Shown here: one piece after another, positions 13,419-25,939 of the stretch
Position numbering within the stretch: the first letter of the stretch is position 1
How the letters are laid out: the number at the start of each line of letters is the position of its first letter
Source: Trebouxia sp. TZW2008
Taxonomy: Eukaryota; Chlorophyta; Trebouxiophyceae; Trebouxiales; Trebouxiaceae
Length of the DNA: 64,000 nt
NCBI GenBank assembly: GCA_002118135.1
Contig: BDIU01000088.1
Location: 1-64,000, forward strand
Direction: 5' to 3'
Translations under genes and position numbers: made by a program
Notes under the pieces: generated by a model
The model's database searches: none
Seen by the model: the letters and a program-made list of their open reading frames with translations, nothing else
What the model was told of the DNA's origin: nothing

Positions 13419-14143
13419 GGGTCAGGTCACGGTTGTCAGCATGCAGACAGCACGTTGCAAGCTCAAGACAGCTGATGGCATGCAGGTGTAACCAAGCATT
13501 TAGTGGCGCCGAGAGCTGAGGCTGACACACACCTGGGGCCTTGCTACAAACTTGGCAACAGTCGCCGCCTGCAAGCCACACAAATTTGGCGTGAGCCGCA
13601 ACCGTCAGGTTCTGCATGCATGCCTTGGCTGCTGGCTGCAAGAACGACTTGCGTCTGGCTTGCAGCATCGTATGTTTGCCCACGGCATTTCATTTGAACA
13701 CAACCGCACAATTGGGCAAGCAAAGGACTGACAAGCACATTGCGGGTGCGTCGCAAGCTCACCGACGATCCCACACTTTTGAGCATCATGGTCATAGTGC
13801 CGAAGCTCAGTTAGGCACAGACGCGATTCGTTCCTCCCCGACTTGAATGCTGTACTATAAAACCGAAAGCAGTGCTTCTCGGCGTCCTCGCTGTTGTGAT
13901 GCGCCAGGACAACATTGCCAAGGCGATAATTCGATAATAACCTAACAAGGCACGACTTGACACAGCTGAGCAGAACGCAGGCGTTCGAGCAAGGGCGTAG
14001 GACCGGGCCGAAGCTATAAGAGCGCGCAACAGCGCAACGCCTAGATCGCCTGCAGCAACTCCTATCGCTGCAAGCAACACCCTGCAGAAGTGTTGCTAGA
14101 GCGTCTACCGTCGTGATTGATCAGCTGCACGCATCTGCTCAAT
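13419..14143. other. Intergenic region upstream of CAND1
   Basis: About 725 bp between two plus-strand genes. It holds a TATA-like sequence at 13856-13862 and no recognised coding exon. Confidence 0.5.
13856..13862 (+). promoter_or_regulatory. Candidate TATA box for CAND1
   Basis: The sequence TATAAAA lies 282-288 bp before the CAND1 ATG and is the best TATA match in the spacer. If used, the 5' UTR would be about 255 nt. There is no supporting initiator motif, so this is tentative. Confidence 0.25.
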
Positions 14144-17100
14144 ATGACTAGCGTCGTCGCTATGAGCGCTATTTTGGAAAAGGTAAACCAGCATCGTGTC
14201 AAACTCCGTTGGTCAAGAACGTTTACAACGCTAAAAACTATGACCTGCAGATAGCTTCAAAGGACAAGGATTTCAGGTATATGGCAACCTCTGATCTCCA
14301 AGGCGAGCTGGCCAAGGACAACTTCAAAGCCGATGCAGAGACAGAAAGAAAGCTGTGTAGTGTAATTCTGCAACAACTAGATGACACATCAGGAGACATC
14401 TCAGGCCTTGCGGTCAAATGGTGCGTGACTTGTTGAAGTTTTGCCATCTGGTGGCTCACAAACGCCTGCCCTCAGTGAAACAGAGTGGTTGCCTGCACAG
14501 TCTTGGCTTACTGGTGCGCAAAGTAGCAGACAACAGGCTTCAAGACATTTCGCAAAACTTGTGTCAGCGAGTCACCTCAGAGTCAGGCAAGAAGGCACAG
14601 CAGCGAGACATCGCCAGCATTGGCTTGAAAACAGTCATAGCTGAGGTGTCAGGCACACAAGCTACAGCACTAGTCAGCTTCACCACCCCACTCTTGATTG
14701 AAGGCTTGAGCAAGCCGGTCAGTAAAGTTACACAAGCTTGTGCAGCACCTCTCAAGACACCCATGATTTGCCAGACAACATTGCGTGCTTCTTCAGGGCA
14801 ATGGTGATGTTCTGAGTGAAAGTCTGGACATTACGGGGGATCTCCTGGCTAGGTTTGGCAATGTCATGTCTGAGTACCATCCTCAGCTGAAAAAGGCTCT
14901 GCTTCCGCATTTGAAGGAAACAAGACCAGTGGTGAGAAAGAGGGCCATTCAGTGCATTGGTAAGCAAAGCTTCAAATGCATGACAGTGAATTTGTTGGCG
15001 TGCTAGGCAGCATCAGCTTTGGTTTCCTCTGTGACTTTCTTGCCTCAAACCCACCTGTGTTTCTGCTCCCTGTGCAAAATAGCATTTGTTAATGCCACCA
15101 GAATCACATGGCGTTGCATTGTGAAGCTGCTCAACTTGCATATCTGTGCTAAGAATGATGTCAGCTTGCAGCTTGCTGTCTCAACATTCAAATAATGAGT
15201 GAATCACCATATGTAATACTCAATATGCAATACGTCATACGCAATACGCAATACTTGAGAGTGTGAAAACCAAGATGCAGTGCAGATAGTGGATTACGCA
15301 ACACATTGGGGTCGACATGTGATACCCAATACGCCAGTGTTTATAGAAATAATCACTAAAACGAAGAGTATGCTGATTCACTGCAATCAATCAATCACAC
15401 TGCTGGCTACATCAGCTTCTGGGGCTTGCTGCGTGCAGCTTCTCTGGCGTCTTACCTATCTGATGATCAGCTGGATGAGATCAACACAACCCTGATTTCT
15501 CAGCTGCAGCAGAAGGGCATCAAGCCTGATGCTGTGCGGACCTACATCCAGACCATTGGCTCAGTCAGGTGAGACAGCCCTGAAGCACCTACTGCACCTG
15601 CTGCAGCAGCACCAGCTGGGCCTTGATGCACCTATGTGAATGAGGGTCTTGCTGGGTCTTGCAGCTTTCTGTCAGAATGCAGCAAGGCTTCATATGGCGC
15701 TGAGAATATTGCTCACACCACGCTTTGCATATGCATGCCTGTGCCCCGTTATCCTGATTATTGGCAGAACAGCTTTGATTGAGCTTGCTTGCTTTGACTG
15801 CTCAAAGACACGGTCTAAAGCGCTTGACGTGTTTGTCTCCAGTCGTGCCATTGGGTACCGTTTTGGAAAGCACCTGCCATCAACCATTCCATTGGTCATC
15901 AAGTTCAGTCAGAACGCATCAGAGGGTGATGATGAACTCAGAGAGTTCTGCTTGCAAGCGCTTGAGGCCTTTGTGCAGCACTCACCACATGAGGCCCGTC
16001 CCAACTTGAACCAGATCCTTGACACAGCCCTGCGCTTTTTGAGCTACGATCCGAACTATGCAGAAAATATGGACGAAGACGATGAAGAGCAGGATGAAGA
16101 CATGGACGATGCTGACGAGTAAGAATGCTTGCCACACAGTCTACACTTATGTTGACAGTCACGTGCATGCAAGCTGTGCACTCTTGTCTGCAGCTTGTCA
16201 TCTTGATTCAGAAGACTGATCCACATCATTACAATAGCCTTTTGCTGCTGAGTAGGGTGAAAGACTGTCAATTGAAAAGTGCATGCAAGAAGGGCAAATT
16301 GTCTATCTTCTTTGGGTATGGAGGCTCCCACAGTAACACCCATGTTGTACTCAGATCTCATCCTGCATTGATGTTGCTGCATGCAGGATCATATCTATGC
16401 CGGCAAACTGTGACAAACTGTTAAAAGCGCATGTCACAATCAGTTTGCACATTCAGGCTGAGTGAGGAAGGGTACAGCGATGATGAGGACGTCAGCTGGA
16501 AAGTGCGACGCGCAGCAGCCAAATGTGTACAAGCTATCGTAGAAAGCTACCCTGACCTTTTGAAGGACATCTACCCAAAGGCAGCAACAGCTCTGATAGC
16601 AAGGTTCAAAGAGCGCGAAGAAAACGTCAAGTCAGACATCTTTCAGACCTTTGCTGAGCTGGTCAAGCAGATCGGCAGCACTGCCAGCCGGTATGAAGGC
16701 GCTGATAGCTCAAAGCCTGTTGATCAGCTGCAGTCAGCTGTGCCCAGCATTATCAAGGCAGCCGTGCGTCAACTGAAGGAGAAATCGGTCAGAACCAAGC
16801 AAGGCATCTTTGCAGCATTGCTGGAGTTGGTCACTGTGGTCCCAAGCAGTATTGGAACTCACACACAGCAGCTGATGCCAGGCATTCAGGCTGCTCTCAC
16901 TGTAAGTCATTTCCTGCGGAAACGTCACCCCCAGCATGGCACTGATGTACAGTTGCTTGCCTATTGCTCCAATGCTGCAGTAATCAGCAGCATTGCTGGA
17001 CCTCGTGTCTGTGGTCCTAAGCAGCATTGGGACTCACACACCGCAGCTCATGGCAGGAATCCAGGCTGCTCTCACTGTAAGTCGTTCCTTGTGGACTGAG

Positions 17101-20100
17101 CATGGCACTGATGCCAACTTTCTTGAGTTTTGCTTTGATGCTGCAACAATCATTAGCTCTCACTGTAAGTCATGCCCTGTGGACTGAGCATGGCGCTGAT
17201 GCCAGCTTTCTCAAGTTCTGCTTTCATGCCGCAACAATCATCAGCATGCAACATTGAACTGCAATCCGCATCCTGACTTCATTGTGCTCAACTATATTGC
17301 AGTTCAGACAATATTTCAAGGCTTTTTAACCCTTGCAATGCAGATGTCATAAGAATTCGTTACTCTGGCGCTGCAGGACAAGAGTCAGAACAGCAGCAAT
17401 CTCAAGATCCCTGCTCTGACCTTCTTGCGCACAGCTTTGGAGTCAACAGACCCCAGTGTCTGGCAGCAGCACCTGCCTGCACTTTCATCAGCAGTGTTTG
17501 CCACTGTGGGTGAGCGCTACTACAAGGTCACAGCCCAAGGCCTGCGTGTGGCTGAAAGGCTCGTATATGTCATCAGGCCACAGACACAAGCCCAGCTACC
17601 GTTGGGTGCTAAGGTCAGAATAGTTCCTACTTGCTTCCTGCTTGCTCGCTTGACTTCTTTTGCTGGCTGTGTCAACCAATACCTTGGTGCACATGCGTCC
17701 TCACTAATTGGCGGGAGCTACTGTTCTGCAACTTATGCTTTTGCACACTAGTATCGCATGTATTGGTCTCAAGCAGGATTTTTACTACATGTTTTTGGTG
17801 CTGCCGTTTTGCACATAGCTGTCTTAGACATTGTTATGTCAGCAAGTGTGATTGTGAAGTGCATTTGCATTGCAACAACGTATACATATGGTATATACGG
17901 TAATAAAACAAAGGGAAAACAGCAAAAGACTAATGCATACAAGGCTACTGATATCAAAACCAAGCTGCTGCAGTGAAGTGCAATTGCTCTGCAGGGCATT
18001 GTGGACTCCCTGTACAAATGTGTCATGACAAGGCTTGTGGCACAAGACCAGGACCAGGAAGTGAAGGACTGCGCCATCTCATGCACAGCTGCAGCAGTCA
18101 GCCAGCTGGGAGATGTCCTTGCACCTAATCTACCTCAAATCCTGCAGGCAAGGCAGTCTTTTGTTACGGACCTCAAGTGCAGCTGTTGCCTGTGTCAACG
18201 ACTGCTGCTAACTCTGCAGCAGCTGCAGTGACAACAAATAACGGCTGAAAGTGAGTACCACAAAGAAGGCATTCTTTTTGACCACACTTGACTTCAAGTG
18301 TCGCCTGTGGTCACTTCAAATGCTGCAAATCCTGCAGACAAGGCAGTCTCTTTGTCAGCGCTACTTTTCAGTTGTTGTGTTTGTTTGGCAAATGCCAGCG
18401 CAGGCCATGTGGATGGTCACGCAACATTGCAGCTGGTGCTATGTGATTGCTCATGCTGTCAAGGCATGGCTTTGGCAGCTCCCTGGCATCATGGTGCATG
18501 CAACATGTGCAACCTCTGGTGCGCTCGCCTGCACAAGTGACCAGCGTACAGGAGATTGCCCCAGTTGCAGGCATGGTGAAATCTGTACTTTCTGCAACCA
18601 GAAGGGCTGCTGCCAGCCGCACGCCATAAGAATTCCTCTGCTTGCAGTCTGTGTGCAGCAGGATTGGCAGGACATTCTTCTGATAAGCAAATTATGCCGA
18701 CAAGCTACAGTGACAAGGCATAAGGCAACATGCAGCAAGTGTATCTTCCAACTGCATCAGTACCGATGCCCTTTGAGTGCCTGTGCACGTGGTCAGCTGT
18801 CACTGGTTGCAGCGCTTTGCTGAGCAGCTGCATGATGCATCCTTATCAACGATTTTGTATTGCGGTGCCTTGATAATGCACCAGTCAAGCCAGGTTTGTG
18901 ACAAAAACACTATGTCTATCACCCTTGAAACAAAATTCAGGTATCTGCGGCCCAAGTCATGTGCAATCAGGTCAGCTTGTGATACGCACGTCTGGCATAC
19001 TTGATGTGGCTGCTTTCAGGTGTTGTTGGACCGCTTGCGGAACGAGATCACCAGGCTGACTACTGTCAAGGCATTTGCCTCTATTGCCCAGACACCCCTG
19101 AGCTTGGATCTCAGCCCTGTACTTGAGGCCCTGTGCCAAGAGCTGACCGGCTTTCTGCGCAAGGCAAACAGGGTTCTCCGACAGGCTTCCCTATCTGCCC
19201 TTGAGGTATAGTGTCTTCTTGATGCCTGACCGCATCTGTTCCCAGTATGATTGTCCCTTGGGCAAATTATCCTTACTTGGAATCTCACGTGCAGTCAGAA
19301 TGCAGTGGTTGGTGTCCAAAATGTAATGCTTTCACAAATATACCATAAGCTGCTCATTTGAGGCTGCTGGTATGGTGTAGGTACTGATTGCAGGACATGG
19401 GGCCAACATTCAGTCAAGCACCATGAAAGCGACAATTGAGGAAGTATCACCCCTAGTGAATGACACAGACCTGCTGATTGCTGCGCTTAGCTTGACCTTC
19501 TGTACCACTCTTCTACAGCGCCAGCCACAGCAGAGCACACTTGTGACTGACAGAGTGCTGCCTCCTGCTATGGCGCTATCCAAGAGTCCTCTACTGCAGG
19601 TTTTTTGGTTGCCTGCCTCACCTCTCTGCCTCACTGCTACAGCTTTGTTATCAATGCACTGGACATGCGTGCCTGAAGCATCTGTGAAGTCAGCGTGTTG
19701 CCTTCTGCTCTAAACCCTTTACGAATATACACAACAAGCATGTTGCCTGCTAGTCTGAACCCTTTGCACATACACACAACAAGCATGTTGCCATGTGAGC
19801 AACAAATCAATCTCTTGTCAGCAACGTCACTAATACAGCTCACAGGGCTTGCCAATCATCTGTATAACCAAAACACCACAGTCTGGTCATCAAGCAATTT
19901 CTGATTTGCAGGGTTCTGCTCTCCAGTCACTGCAGACCTTCTTCCAAACGCTAGTGCAGACAAAAGCCAAGAGTGCATCCTTTGATGCTCTTCTGTCAGC
20001 CCTTCTGGCAGCAGGTCATGACAGCCAAGTTGGCAAGACAGCTCAGCACAACATTGCACAGTGCATAGCAGGCCTTTGTACCACAGCTGGTGCAAATGCA

Positions 20101-23100
20101 ACAAACACAACAGTGAACTCACTGCTCAGCGCTGTTCAAGGCAATGATGCTACTGCAAGTAGGCTGGCGCTGTACAGCGTGGGAGAGATTGGGCGCTGCA
20201 CAGACTTGACAAAGTTCAAGCAGCTGCAGGTGAGCTCGTTTTGCACTATTCTCAGAGCTTCTAGCGTGTGCTTCTTCACATCTTTATCATCTGTACTGCT
20301 GTGCCAGTAGCTATGTTTTGCAGCATGCTGCTGTGTTCATTTTTGCTTGCTGATGGTTTACTGCATAACGGCGCACTTGGCCAGGCACAATTTTGAAGCT
20401 GTCAAATTGGTCGTTTAGCAGAACGTGCTGCCAAACAGGGCATGTCAGTTGCACTGTCCAGCAAAATTGAGGCACATGATCAGCAAATCTAGGGACTGTT
20501 CTGGGGCATATATGCAACTGTGTCATGTTGCACAGCAGCTGGCATGCCAGTATGCATGCCAAGGTCATATTCTTGCTTACAACTTGCTGCTGCTGTGCAT
20601 CTGCAGAAAGTGCTCACTTCCTCTCTGGACTCCACGTCAGAAGATGTCAAAGCGGCAGCATCACAGGCTTTGGGCGGAGTGGCCATTGGCAACCTGTCCG
20701 CCTACCTCCCGTTCATTCTCAACCAGATCCAAAGCCAAGTACGCAAGCAGGGTGTATCATTGTGTGTCAAGCTTTGCATAACTTGACCTTGATGTGAATT
20801 TTTACTCGATTGCATGGACACCAGCTGATGCTGCAACAGCGTATGCCTAGTAGCAACGCCAGACCCAACTTCTGCTCTATTGGGTTTTGTTTAATGTCAA
20901 GAGTTGGGCGCAAAAGCGTGGACAGGAAGCAATGTGCTTTCATGGTGTACTGTCTATTCACCATATCAAGTAAGCGTGTAGCTGCCGTGTATATGTGCAC
21001 ATTGCAGACACAATGCTTTGCATGTACTTTGTGGGCAATTCAGGATACGCTGATGATTGGTGGCCAGAACAAATGCTCTGATGCTTGCACAGACATCATG
21101 TATGATGTACGCACTGATGTCTGGTACCATGTGATGCTTGAGGCCTGTCTCTGTGAACAATTGATGCTGCACCTTGATGCACTCTGGTGCTTGCAGGCAG
21201 AGAACCCCAAGCAGCAGTACTTGCTGCTTCATGCTCTGAATGAGGTCATCACCAGCCTGAATGCAAACACAACTCTACCTGACAGGCAACAGGATGAGGT
21301 AAACCGTGACCAAATAGTGTGCCATGCACAACACATGTTCAGCTTGCTGTCTTCACAAACAGCATATGCCCTGAACCGTCTGCCTCCACTTGTTAGATTT
21401 TTTGCTTATCCCACAGTCAGTGCAGCAGGGCCAGGACCCTGCCGCTCTGGTCACTGTTTGCAATCACAGCATCTGCATACCACAAATCATGCATGCAGCA
21501 AACTGGTTCATGCTTCTCTTGCTACTGAGCATTGAGCTGCCCTCAGTCAACTGAGCATTGAGCTGCCCTCAGTCAACTCAAACATTTGCATCTGGGTCTT
21601 TCTGAGGATAACATCGAGCTAGTAAAATTGGTGAAACAAACATGCTGTCCCTTTTGCTGAGCACATATAGCCTATACAAAAGCTGCAGCTTTTGTTTTGC
21701 AGCTGTGAGACAACTGTGCTGCTTCATTTGCTGATAGCGCGTGCAGGTCCTGCAGCTCCTGCGTAGCAGCTGTAAGACAGACTTGCTGGCCCTTTTGTTG
21801 AGCACATGTAGTGCATGTAGGCGCTGCAGCTCTTGTTCAGCAGCTGTGAGACAGAAGAGGAGTGCCGCAATGTGGTTGCAGAGTGTCTAGGGCACCTGGC
21901 TTTGCTCTATCCCAGCAAGACGCTGCCCCTGCTGCAGCAACAAAGTCAGGTGCGCGGCCAAGGCGCCAGTGACAACCCACCGTCAAAGCGTAGACGCATG
22001 GTATGGTCTTGTCATACTCTGCATGGCCTCCCCGCTGTGCGAGTGTGACGCCATATGCACCCTGCCACGCTTTGCATGGGCTCATGTTTGCTTGCTATAC
22101 AACATAGAAATCGCAACCCAACCTGACGATGTTGGATGAGTGCTTTTTAGCACAACATCCAAACGCCTTGCTTGCTGACATGTTCATGATAGCAGTCATG
22201 GATGACACATTCTAGCACAGGCACTAGCTGTGATGTCGGAGCGTTCAGCTGCATGCAATCATGATCATGTTCGGCTGCATACAATCGTGATCATACGGTA
22301 TGCAGCGCAATTTTGCTGTGAAGTGTGACGTCCTGAGTCTGAAGTGTGTCTGCATTGCATTGCTTGACAAGCCTGTGATCTGCACTTATAAGTTGTGTGC
22401 GCAAGGTGTTTGTGTTGCCCGTGCAGACCCCCAGTGACCACATGCGAACAGTTGTGGTCATGGCAATGAAATTCACCATAGTGGACACTCAGCAGCCTGT
22501 AGATGCACATCTGCCACAGATGATGGCCACAATGCTGAACCACATCCAGGATCAAGACAGGTAGCCCTGCGCTCTGGACTCTTGAGCATCACTTCACTCT
22601 GTTACAGTCTACTGCATGGAATGCTGAAGCGTATTCAGGATCACGACAATTGCCATGCGTCGTTGTGTCGATCTGCTAACACAAGCTGTACTGGAAACAC
22701 CTTGCAAGTCCGTCTTAGAGATCAATTTGCATCTGCCGCTGCATGCGGCAAGCAGACCCAGCAAAACACAACTGCATTAGCTTCAGTATGGCCTGGAAAC
22801 AACCTGATCATCAGCTGTAAAGCAGCATGTCTGCCATGCTTCTACTACTCCTTAGTGCTAGTAAGCACTGTCAATTGCGTCTATGTATCTCGCTGACACA
22901 ATGTCTGTTGCGAGAGGACTGCACAGGGCAAGCAAAAGACCGTAAGCCTGTGTAGTCCAGTGCTGCGTTCAATAAGCCTAACATCGGCATATCTGACATG
23001 CTTCCACCGTTGGTCAATGCTCCTGTCCATCATCAACTGCGTCAACGTCTCTCATTTACATTGTGTCTGTTGCAGGCATGTGCGCAAGGCTGCTGTTCAG

Positions 23101-25126
23101 CTGCTCAGCACTGCAGCACACAATAAGCCAGGACTTGTACTGGCGCACCTAGCCTCTGTACTTCCCCTGCTGTATCAACAGACCACCCTCAACCCTGCCC
23201 TTGTCAGGTAAGCACCATGCTGCTGGGCTGCTTTGGCTCACGGAGGCTCCTGTTATGACACTTGACGATACAGACTTTTCTTTTTGCTCTCTCGCCACTG
23301 CAATCTGACACAAAGCTGTTATGTCATCAGTGCAACACTGCCAGCTGTCGGGTCCAAGATGCATCTGCACCTACTTTGACCGTCATGCAACAGCATATGC
23401 TCAAGGGTGAACGATCGTTACCTCATAAGAGAAAACTCCCTTTGCTTATGACCAAAGCAAGTGTGCAACTATATTTTTTTGTGACCCAAGCCAGTGTGCG
23501 GCTAATTTTTGCTGGTGCAAGTCTTGAGCCGCTGCATGTGTTCATGCTATGCAGCAAAGTGCCAGGCTCATTCACATTTCTTGCCTTGTTTATTCAGGGA
23601 AGTAGATCTGGGCCCATTCAAGCACAAGATAGATGACGGTCTAGAGCTACGCAAAGCAGCCTTTGAGTGCATGGATGTTCTGCTTGAGCGCTGCAAAGAC
23701 CGCATCAACATGGCTGACTTCATCACTCATCTAGAGAAGGGACTGCAGGTATTTGTGACATTGCTAAGCAAATGAACCAGTCTTGATGATGAATCTCCTT
23801 GGCTATGAGGAACTGGCAATGTACTTGCACGGCAAAATGGGTCAAGGGCGCAGTCATCATGCATGGCGGGCGTTTGGTTAGTTTCTGGCCACCGTTCTGT
23901 TGGCAGCATGTCGTTGTAGACATGTCGATTGTTCTTGCCTTTGGCCCTGTGGACTTGCAGCTGCTCCCTGGTTCAGCATAACTTGCAGCATTGCAAGGTG
24001 ACACATCGTCTAGCAAACACCTGACCTGTTGTAAGTCTAGCTTCAGCCTGGACTTTAAAGCAGCCTGTGCAAATAGAAAGGGAGAGTGGTACATGCATCA
24101 GCCAGACAATCAGTCTGATCACTTGCTGTGATGTGCCACAAAACGGCAATGAGTGCATGCAGGATCACTATGATGTGAAGATGCCTTGCCATTTGCTTCT
24201 TGCCAAGCTGGCAGCTGCTGCGCCTGGGCCTGTGCTGGCATCTTTAGACAAGCTTGTAGGCCCACTAGAGAAGACATTGACCACCAGGCTAAGGGGTGAG
24301 CCTGTCAAACAAGAGGTCAGTACTGTCTCTCAGCGTACAAGAGTATAAGAAACCGTGCCTGAGCTGTGTAACACATGCAAATGTATTCACAGCATGCAGC
24401 AAGAGGTCAGCTTGCTGTAGTGCTCACTGCCCTATTCCTCGCTGCCCATCTGCGGTCCTGCATAGAGCTGCGGACCTTGATATACCTGCTTTGGCGTCTC
24501 AGCTGTGTGCCTATCGGTATTTGCACATGTTCTCAACAGGCACCTTTGGTTCATGCTTCATTGCAAGTAAGCTGTCCTGTATCAAGCTGCTGATCTTTGT
24601 TGCTCCTGCTTTGCTCCTAAACAAGGCGGCAAAGCTGTGCGCCTGTCTGCATCTCAATATGGTCACGTGCATTTGTGCTGCATGCCATGTACTGCAAGTA
24701 TGCTGCTCTGCGTAAAGCTGCTGACCTTTGATGCTCCTGCTTCTTTGGGCCTAAAGCTGTGTGTCGACAGCAATCAGAAAGGTAGTTAGCTATATCCGTG
24801 ATAATGCCAGTATTTGGTATAATATACAGGACAGCGTACTTGCAATATAAACATGAAGTAGAAATGCGTGTTGAGAGGAAGACACACTTGTGTTTGCTCT
24901 TGCCATAAGCCTTCGCCGCCTGCAGGTGGATCGCAATGAAGATATGATCAGGAGCTGCTTGCGAGCGATTGAGGCAGTGAACCATATCCCTAATGTCAAC
25001 TCAAATGCTGCTTTCAAGCAATTCATGGGCAGAACAGTTCTCACAGGCACCATGGCAGCCAAGTATGCTGCAATCAAAGAAGAGAGGGCAGAGGCAGAGG
25101 GCACAGACAACATGGACTTGTCATAG
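14144..25126 (+). CDS. CAND1: CAND1 (TIP120), cullin-associated NEDD8-dissociated protein
   Basis: Twenty exons join in frame to 1,245 codons, close to human (1,230) and plant CAND1: 14144-14182, 14251-14420, 14501-14717, 14797-14959, 15439-15568, 15843-16118, 16457-16901, 17377-17613, 17995-18147, 19020-19205, 19381-19599, 19912-20229, 20607-20738, 21197-21298, 21821-22000, 22427-22560, 23076-23207, 23598-23748, 24163-24315, 24926-25126. HEAT-repeat landmarks run end to end: [35 protein letters not shown], an acidic run after [87 protein letters not shown]1 binds unneddylated cullins and exchanges SCF substrate receptors. Intron 9 uses a GC donor (CAG|GCAAGG). The exon 15 acceptor could alternatively be nine bases later, still in frame. 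Several introns hold copies of exon edges. Confidence 0.97.
16826..17245 (+). repeat. Three tandem copies of the CAND1 exon 7 end plus donor
   Basis: Copy 1 is the real exon end and intron start. Copy 2 (16993-17160) repeats ctggacctcgtgtctgtggt...aagcagcattgggactcaca...ctgctctcactgtaagt and is still readable as [20 protein letters not shown] followed by an intact GTAAGT donor. Copy 3 (from about 17156) keeps only ctctcactgtaagt and the following intron sequence. Confidence 0.9.
18317..18365 (+). repeat. Copy of the CAND1 exon 9 end in intron 9
   Basis: The sequence caaatcctgcagacaaggca repeats the exon 9 end and its GC donor region (caaatcctgcaggcaaggca at about 18137). In the copy the donor reads GACAAGG, so the GC is lost. 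Confidence 0.75.
21685..21850 (+). repeat. Tandem copies of the CAND1 exon 15 start
   Basis: The segment ctgcagct...gcagctgtgagaca occurs near 21692, 21752 and at the real exon (21823). The flanking text gagcacatatagcctataca near 21658 also recurs as gagcacatgtagtgcatgta near 21800, giving a unit of about 70-140 bp. The upstream copies are frameshifted. Confidence 0.75.
23228..23300 (+). repeat. Dispersed repeat family B, diverged copy
   Basis: The stretch ggaggctcctgttatgacac, then ttgacgatacagacttttct, resembles the copy at 26905 (gggcttccgttatgacgcct, then aacagcgtagaattttctg). It lies in a CAND1 intron. The similarity is weaker than among the other three copies. Confidence 0.45.
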
Positions 25127-25939
25127 TTTTATAGTCTTTATCACAGCACATGGTCTCACAAGCTATCTGACACAGCATGTGGTACCCGTCCTCAGCAATG
25201 ACTTCCGCTTGCTGGTGGTCTGATGGTGTGCCAGTCCAGCATGCTGACGCATTGCGCATTTACGCCCAAATTTACCCATCTTTAGGTGCTTCCGTCCTTG
25301 TTTCACTGTAGCAGCAAACATACATATGGTCCTCCAGCACTGCACATGTTGCTTACTTATAGCATGTCATTAGATGTTCTCATTCTCAGCCCTTTCGTCT
25401 GCAACATGCACGCTTGTGCTGCGGAGTTTCTGCCTCAATCTGCACGGTTCATTGTCATGATAATCGGTGTCCACCAGTAAGCATTATGACAGATCTGGCA
25501 GAATATCCAATGATTAGCTGTGAGCAGCTTTGATCTTGTGGAAATGTCGATTCTGCTGCTGTAGTGAAAGCCTTCTGCATCCAGTATCCGTAACAGCAGC
25601 TATATGCATGCACGTGAAAAGCTATCAAAATGCCCACACACTTGATAGCAAGTGTATGCACAGACAATTTTGGGATTCGTACCAAATCTTGTGATAGCAC
25701 AATCTGAATTCAGAGTTCAGCAGTCAGGAGTCCTGTACAATGTAGAAAGACGTGGTCATATGCGCAGTGCTGCATGATGTACGCTTGACACGCACAGGTG
25801 GTGCTCTGCAATCGGATGCTTTGATTGACGCTGTGGACGCGCCCGCAACAGATCTGCATTGTTTGCAAGTGTTTGCCAAACAACGTTTCGACATGTCAGC
25901 AGCCGGTTTGTGACAGTAAAGCAGACTCAGGCCGGGCCC
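25127..25939. other. Intergenic, CAND1 3' flank and NXD1 5' flank
   Basis: About 810 bp with no recognised exon. The frame that opens before the NXD1 ATG at 25940 runs upstream without another ATG, so nothing is added to the NXD1 N-terminus. Confidence 0.5.

Noticed and set aside
20810..21535. A 241-codon open frame within CAND1 on the plus strand
   Set aside because: It reads through intron 13 sequence and into exon 14 in the exon's correct frame only by chance; splicing at 20738/21197 gives the conserved protein.
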